This document shows, one piece after another, positions 6,160 through 9,482 of a stretch of 9,482 nucleotides of DNA. The DNA lies in contig CALMJN010000001.1 in NCBI GenBank assembly GCA_937864385.1, positions 1 through 9,482 on the forward strand, in the 5' to 3' direction. A program made the translations under genes and the position numbers. Positions within the stretch are counted from its first letter, which is position 1. Each line of letters begins with the position of its first letter. The DNA is from an uncultured Methanosarcinales archaeon (GTDB taxonomy: Archaea; Halobacteriota; Methanosarcinia; Methanotrichales; Methanotrichaceae). The notes under the pieces were generated by a model. That model saw only the letters and a list, made by a program, of their open reading frames with translations, ran no database searches and was not told the origin of the DNA.

Positions 6160-6716
6160 AGAGAATCGAGGCCATAGCCCTGGCCGGCCTGGCCGCGGCA
6201 GAGCAGGATGCCCTGCTGATATGCAACATCGGCTATCCCAGCCGGGAGCTCTTCTCTGTATGCGACCGGCCGGAGAGCTTCTATATGCTGGGCTCCATGG
6301 GGATGGCCTCATCCATTGGCCTCGGCCTGGCCCTGGCAAGGCCGGAGAGAAGGGTGATGGTCCTGGACGGAGACGGCTCGCTGCTCATGAACCTGGGCAG
6401 CCTGGCCAGCATCGCCCATCACGCGCCGGATAACTATCTGCTGGTGATACTGGACAATTGCTGCTACGGCTCCACCGGCTCTCAGCCCAGCTGCACCAGG
6501 CTGGGCACAGATCTCGCTGCAATGGCCAGAGCAGCAGGCGTCCGGAGAGTTCGGAGGGCGGAGGACCGAGAACAACTGGCAGAAGCCCTGCTGGAGCAGG
6601 GGGTGGTGGTGGCAGGAGTAGAAGCCGGCAATGCCCATGTCCCCATCATCAGCCTCTCCCCCCAGGAGATACTGGAGCGGTTCATGAGATGCGCCCTATC
6701 GGCTCCTCAATCTTGA
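6156..6716 (+). CDS. comE: Sulfopyruvate decarboxylase, beta subunit
   Basis: This is the thiamine-diphosphate/Mg-binding partner of ComD, 186 aa, the usual size. The cofactor motif runs from GDGSLLMNLGSL (from residue 72) to VILDN (97-101), matching the GDG...N pattern of the family with a terminal DN, then YGSTGSQPS (104-112), close to the ComE consensus YGSTGNQP. Upstream are CNIGYPSREL (23-32) and YMLGSMGMASSIGLGLAL (43-60), also characteristic. The start is GTG at 6156, with GGAGG (6146-6150) 5 nt upstream; it shares four bases with the comD stop, so both subunits should be made in step. The 3' end overlaps the convergent DUF39 gene by 35 bp, so the two transcripts are complementary at their ends. 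The C-terminal tail after ILERFM is short and unremarkable. Confidence 0.95.
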   Translation: MKRIEAIALAGLAAAEQDALLICNIGYPSRELFSVCDRPESFYMLGSMGMASSIGLGLALARPERRVMVLDGDGSLLMNLGSLASIAHHAPDNYLLVILDNCCYGSTGSQPSCTRLGTDLAAMARAAGVRRVRRAEDREQLAEALLEQGVVVAGVEAGNAHVPIISLSPQEILERFMRCALSAPQS

Positions 6717-7965
6717 ATGAGCCGTCCAGGATCCTTTTTTTCAGATCCCCGGCCAGCTTTACCGCCCTCAGCCGATCCGATTGGCGAAGGGTCACAGGTA
6801 TTCTCTTATAGTCTCCTGATGCTGCCAATAGCTCAACTGCACCCAGCCGGGAGCGGAAGGCCCCGCCGGGGCATAGGCTCACGCACAGGCCGCAGTGAAA
6901 GCATAGCGGCTCATCCCTCTCGACCCGGCCCGACTCATGACTTATAGCCTGCATGGGGCAGGCCTCCTCCGCCCGGCAGGAGGAGCAGGAGATGCAGCTC
7001 TCCGGCTCGAACATGACACCCAGGTCCACTTCCGTCCAGACATCGCCGTAATCGGCGACGCCAATGGCCGCACGGCTGGAGACATCGCTGACCGGCAGGG
7101 TAATATCCTCGTCTGGCCGGGCTATCTCGGCCAGGATCTTCTGGCTGACGACCGGGATGGCCATGGCCCAGGAGCAGATGCACTCCGGACCGGCGGAGGT
7201 GACAAATCCGCCCATCAACTCAGGATTCATCTTATGCATATCGGCAAATCCGGACAGATTGGGCTTCTCCCTGCTGCTGCGGGTGCCTGTGCCGATTACA
7301 TATCCCTCTGCTCCATTTAGGAGGATGCGGCTGCCTATCCCAATGCTCTCTAAAAGGGGATCGTTCTTCAAGGGATTGATCAGGCCGCAGCCGGAGAATG
7401 TGGCCTCAGCGCATTGGGGGGCGAAGGCCAGGCGGTGAAAGATGGTGGCAACCGGCTCGCTGCCGGCGTTGACGAAGGCGGAGTAGTTCTTGAAGGCATG
7501 GCGGGATCCGAAGAGCCGGGCGAAGGGCATCTCCTCCAGACCCACCTCTGTCCTGATATAGCGCCCGCAGTCCGTCTCCACCTCAACCAGTGCTTTTTTC
7601 CCCTCCACAAGATCCCGGAAGAGGTGGCCTCCTCCGTAATTTGGACGGCTGCGGCTGTGAGCTGTTCCGAGGACCATCAGGTCCAGGATTCCCAGGTTCT
7701 CGTTGGGGCAGGGCCCGACCTGTACCTCTATTCCATTGATCCAGGCCCGGCGAGCTCTGAAGAATGATCCCGGCCCGGCTACGGGAAAGGAGAGGACGGC
7801 ATAGGTCCCGCTCATCACCGCCCGGGTGGCGGTGGTGACCACATCTACTTCCGAGAGCCGGGAGGCCTTTCCTGCCTGGATCAGCCGAGAGACCTCCTCC
7901 GCGGTCATGACCACAGCTTCTTTGCGCTCCACTCTCTCTACTATCTCTGAATAAGATCTGATCAT
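6682..7965 (-). CDS. Methanogenesis marker 16 protein: DUF39 sulfur-transfer-like domain plus 2[4Fe-4S] ferredoxin domain
   Basis: This 427-aa cytoplasmic protein has an N-terminal DUF39/COG1900 domain (about 1-315) and a C-terminal ferredoxin domain. DUF39 hallmarks are FPVAGPGSFFRARRAWINGI (60-79), GPCPNENLG (84-92), VETDCGRYI (129-137) with the conserved cysteine C133, and GTGTRSS. The ferredoxin has CxxCxxC-x5-CP (C324, C327, C330, C336) and CxxCxxCxxxCP (C355, C358, C361, C365), a complete two-cluster set. A related DUF39 protein (MA1821) with its ferredoxin partner makes homocysteine from aspartate semialdehyde. Marker 16 members, next to coenzyme M genes, have been suggested to act analogously on sulfoacetaldehyde. 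Convergence with comDE here fits that idea but does not prove it. The ATG at 7965 follows GAGG with an 8-nt spacer. A homocysteine role is the main alternative. Confidence 0.88.
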   Translation of the reverse strand: MIRSYSEIVERVERKEAVVMTAEEVSRLIQAGKASRLSEVDVVTTATRAVMSGTYAVLSFPVAGPGSFFRARRAWINGIEVQVGPCPNENLGILDLMVLGTAHSRSRPNYGGGHLFRDLVEGKKALVEVETDCGRYIRTEVGLEEMPFARLFGSRHAFKNYSAFVNAGSEPVATIFHRLAFAPQCAEATFSGCGLINPLKNDPLLESIGIGSRILLNGAEGYVIGTGTRSSREKPNLSGFADMHKMNPELMGGFVTSAGPECICSWAMAIPVVSQKILAEIARPDEDITLPVSDVSSRAAIGVADYGDVWTEVDLGVMFEPESCISCSSCRAEEACPMQAISHESGRVERDEPLCFHCGLCVSLCPGGAFRSRLGAVELLAASGDYKRIPVTLRQSDRLRAVKLAGDLKKRILDGSFKIEEPIGRIS

Positions 7966-8034
7966 ATATCCGTCCTCGATTTTTTCAACCCTAGAACTAA
8001 CAATTGGTATTATCGTTTTTCCCTATTATTCGCA

Positions 8035-8060
8035 ATGGTCTAATGTCTAGCATGTCTAGC
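8035..8060. repeat. Tandem 9-bp repeat upstream of the DUF39 gene
   Basis: ATGTCTAGC occurs twice in tandem (8043-8051, 8052-8060), preceded directly by a degenerate partial copy ATGGTCTA (8035-8042). On the minus strand this is GCTAGACAT twice then TAGACC, about 70-95 bp upstream of the DUF39 start codon. Direct repeats of helical-turn length can be operator arrays. Here it also marks the left edge of the unexplained segment to the right. Confidence 0.5.
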
Positions 8061-8386
8061 GGAAACCTTAAATCTATAAGTATCAATGATTGAATAATAA
8101 GATGTTTGCCGCCTCATGCGCGGGTTTGGCGGGTGAACCGTGGGTAGAACGCATCCGATGATGCTCTGATGACAAGGATAATTGCCAGCAACGGGCAATG
8201 TGCAATAGTCGCCTCTTTGTCCCAGGAGATGTATGCCGATGAGGCACTGCATTCGGATACGAGCCTGTGGGAAACTCGGCAGTATGAGAGTTGCTTGCCG
8301 TAATGGGCACAGTAATCTGCAAGGGGTCTCGCGGTAATACACGGTCGGGAATGGCAAGCATGAAGCGGCATTTCAATATCTAGATC
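8052..8386 (+). other. Hairpin-rich non-coding segment; possible structured RNA or decayed group II intron part
   Basis: No frame here gives a believable protein: overlapping minus-strand frames exist but lack ribosome-binding sites and recognisable composition. The base composition is less AT-rich than in other spacers and several small perfect stems are visible: GCATC/GATGC with a 4-nt loop (8151-8164), ATTGCC/GGCAAT with a 7-nt loop (8181-8199), and CGGCA/TGCCG (8277-8300). Stretches such as GTCTAGCGGAAACCTTAAATC (8054-8074, shown as overall position) and the run near CTGATGACAAGGATAATTGC (8166-8185) and GAATGGCAAGCATGAAGCGG (8349-8368) recall the 5' non-coding part of group II introns carrying reverse transcriptases. 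No GTGYG start, domain V or reverse transcriptase is present, so if correct it is a remnant. An independent non-coding RNA is an equal alternative. Strand is assumed. Confidence 0.3.
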
Positions 8387-8500
8387 TAGGCCAGTTCGAA
8401 TCTGTCTTTTCTAGAAATTATGGAAGCCTTGCCCGATGCTGATCCCTATGCTTGAGGAACATCAACCGATGATTATTCGATTGTCGGAGGAATCAAAATT
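8380..8500 (+). other. Leader region of the 107-aa gene with a palindrome
   Basis: CTAGATCTAG (8380-8389) is a perfect palindrome. It is followed by GGCCAGTTCGAATCTGTC, which resembles a tRNA T-arm, but one stem pair is mismatched and no tRNA body precedes it. An ATG at 8420 in frame with the 8501 gene is stopped by TGA at 8453, confirming that translation starts downstream. GGAGG at 8486-8490, 10 nt before the ATG at 8501, is the ribosome-binding site. No clear TATA box was found. Confidence 0.35.
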
Positions 8501-8824
8501 ATGCAGCCAAAAAATGAGGAATTGTTGAAGTTTGAGGGGATCATCTCCGAGCTAAAACGAAGAGATATTGTTGTATTGACGCACCGCCCAACTCGATGGG
8601 GCTATGTTGTAGATGCCGTAATCCCTTCTAAAAAAGTGGTCATTTTGAAGATGCCGGACCTTTTCAAATTCGATGTGGCCATGAGGATGCTCCAGGATCT
8701 TACAACCAGACTTAACGACGATGGATATCAGGTTTTGATGATGCCCAGGAGAAAGATGAATGCAGAGCAGATAAGTGTCTTCTGTGATAAGATCTCAGTT
8801 GGATGGTCTGTTTTGGCGGCATAA
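8501..8824 (+). CDS. Orphan 107-aa hypothetical protein
   Basis: I do not recognise this small protein. It begins MQPKNEELLKFEGIISELKRRD, predicted helical, followed by alternating hydrophobic strands (IVVLTHRPTRWGYVVDAVIP, KKVVILKMP). A helix follows (FDVAMRMLQDLTTRLNDDG), then another strand (YQVLMMPRRK) and the C-terminal NAEQISVFCDKISVGWSVLAA. This suggests a compact soluble alpha/beta fold. There is no signal peptide, membrane segment, zinc motif or recognisable DNA-binding helix, and only one cysteine, near the end. A good ribosome-binding site (GGAGG, 10-nt spacer) and coherent secondary structure support it as a real gene. It stands alone between an unexplained non-coding stretch and a truncated restriction-modification gene, so it may be accessory cargo. 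No function can be assigned. Confidence 0.65.
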   Translation: MQPKNEELLKFEGIISELKRRDIVVLTHRPTRWGYVVDAVIPSKKVVILKMPDLFKFDVAMRMLQDLTTRLNDDGYQVLMMPRRKMNAEQISVFCDKISVGWSVLAA

Positions 8825-8879
8825 TGCAGAGGCTTGGATCAATTTTGCCGGAAGCTTCCTTATTGAATAATGCCTTTAG

Positions 8880-9473
8880 AGCTCCGATTTCGTCTCCGCC
8901 TTCGCCTCCCGCCTGGGCCTGGAATTCGTCTCCGATGGCCACGGCGATCTCTCCTCCACCTTCGGCCCGGAGGACATCTTCCACTACATCTACGCCGTCT
9001 TCCACTCCCCCACCTACCGCCAGCGCTATGCCGAGTTTCTCAAGATCGACTTTCCCCGTGTGCCCATGACCTCCCGCCCGGAGCTATTCCGGAAGCTGTG
9101 CATCCTGGGAGAGGAGCTGGTGGCGCTGCACCTCTTGGAGAGCCCTTATCTCAGCCAGCTTGTCACCCGCTATCCCGTGGTGGGAGACAATATCGTGGAG
9201 AAGGGCTATCCCATGTTCGTGGTCTATGAGGAGGGAGCGCCGGGATATGTCTACATCAACAAGAGCCAGTACTTCGAGGGCGTACCAAAGGAGGTCTGGG
9301 AGTTTCATGTGGGCGGCTACCAGGTATGTGAGAAGTGGCTCAAGGACCGGCGGGGCAGGCAGCTGTCATTCGACGATCTCATGCACTATCAGAAAGTGGT
9401 CGTAGCTTTGAAGGAGACGATCCGGCTGATGGAGGAGATCGACCGGGCCATACCGGGCTGGCCGATAGAGTAG
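8880..9473 (+). pseudogene. C-terminal fragment of a type ISP restriction-modification enzyme
   Basis: The frame open from 8880 to the TAG at 9471-9473 encodes about 197 residues matching the C-terminal specificity region of type ISP restriction-modification enzymes, single-chain nuclease-helicase-methyltransferases usually well over 900 aa. Diagnostic stretches in order are FVSAFASRLGLEFV, DLSSTFGPEDIFHYIYAVFH, SPTYRQRYAEFLKIDFPRVP, LFRKLCILGEELVALHLLES, YPVVGDNIVEK, YVYINKSQYFEGVPKEVWEF, GGYQVCEKWLKDRRGRQLSF and HYQKVVVALKETIRLMEEID, ending IPGWPIE. All catalytic domains are missing upstream. The frame is closed by a TAG at 8877-8879, and the preceding sequence is the unrelated 107-aa gene and its short 3' flank, so the break lies near 8825-8880. 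GTG 9060 or ATG 9066 could start a 137-aa remnant, but no ribosome-binding site supports it. The right end is intact, so a deletion or insertion removed the left part. Codon use is GC-rich relative to the 107-aa gene. Confidence 0.8.
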
Positions 9474-9482
9474 AAGGCCAGA

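Noticed and set aside
8172..8303. Plus-strand frame MTRIIASNGQ... ending at TAA
   Set aside because: About 44 codons, no ribosome-binding site, contained wholly in the hairpin-rich segment; treated as chance.
8040..8376. Three overlapping minus-strand ORFs of 85-105 codons
   Set aside because: They overlap one another in different frames, have no ribosome-binding sites and no recognisable domains; an RNA or relic explanation is better.
8386..8411. tRNA-like T-arm (GTTCGAATC) suggesting a tRNA or an attachment site
   Set aside because: One T-stem pair is mismatched, the following acceptor-like bases are T-rich, and no D-arm or anticodon arm precedes it; no integrase is nearby.

Overview
The window fits a chromosome segment of a methanogenic archaeon, most likely Methanothrix (Methanosaeta) or a close relative in the Methanosarcinales. 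The evidence is an unfused coenzyme M pair (comD/comE) facing a DUF39-plus-ferredoxin 'methanogenesis marker 16' protein, archaeal TATA-type promoters, clear Shine-Dalgarno sites, and large secreted proteins of the type common in Methanothrix. The genus is inferred from gene content and style; no database search was possible.

Layout, left to right. Positions 1-1431, minus strand: a CbiM-CbiN(PDGLE)-CbiQ membrane module of an energy-coupling-factor cobalt/nickel importer, read from a TATA box near 1466; cbiQ runs off the left edge. Positions 1432-1919: AT-rich spacer with a small palindrome and no convincing gene. Positions 1920-2969, plus: an extremely acidic predicted secreted protein of unknown function. 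Positions 2966-5464, minus: a large exported protein or lipoprotein with a von Willebrand A domain, an SdrD-B-like domain and a seven-repeat predicted beta-propeller. These two genes converge and their stop codons interlock. Positions 5465-5661: divergent promoter region with an inverted repeat. Positions 5662-6716, plus: comD-comE, overlapping by 4 nt. Positions 6682-7965, minus: the DUF39/2[4Fe-4S] protein, convergent with comE and overlapping it by 35 bp. Positions 7966-8500: non-coding, with a tandem 9-bp repeat followed by a hairpin-rich segment that may be a structured RNA or a decayed group II intron piece. Positions 8501-8824, plus: an orphan 107-aa protein. Positions 8880-9473, plus: the C-terminal fragment of a type ISP restriction-modification enzyme lacking its nuclease, helicase and methylase parts.

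The functional themes are metal uptake (cobalt for corrinoids or nickel for F430 and CODH), coenzyme M synthesis (ComDE makes sulfoacetaldehyde; the DUF39/ferredoxin protein is a good candidate for the following sulfur-transfer and reduction step), cell-surface proteins, and on the right a rearranged accessory region. I found no tRNA, rRNA, CRISPR array or intact transposase. The most notable items are the acidic/VWA gene pair, the unexplained segment at about 8035-8390, and the orphan gene joined to a truncated defence gene.
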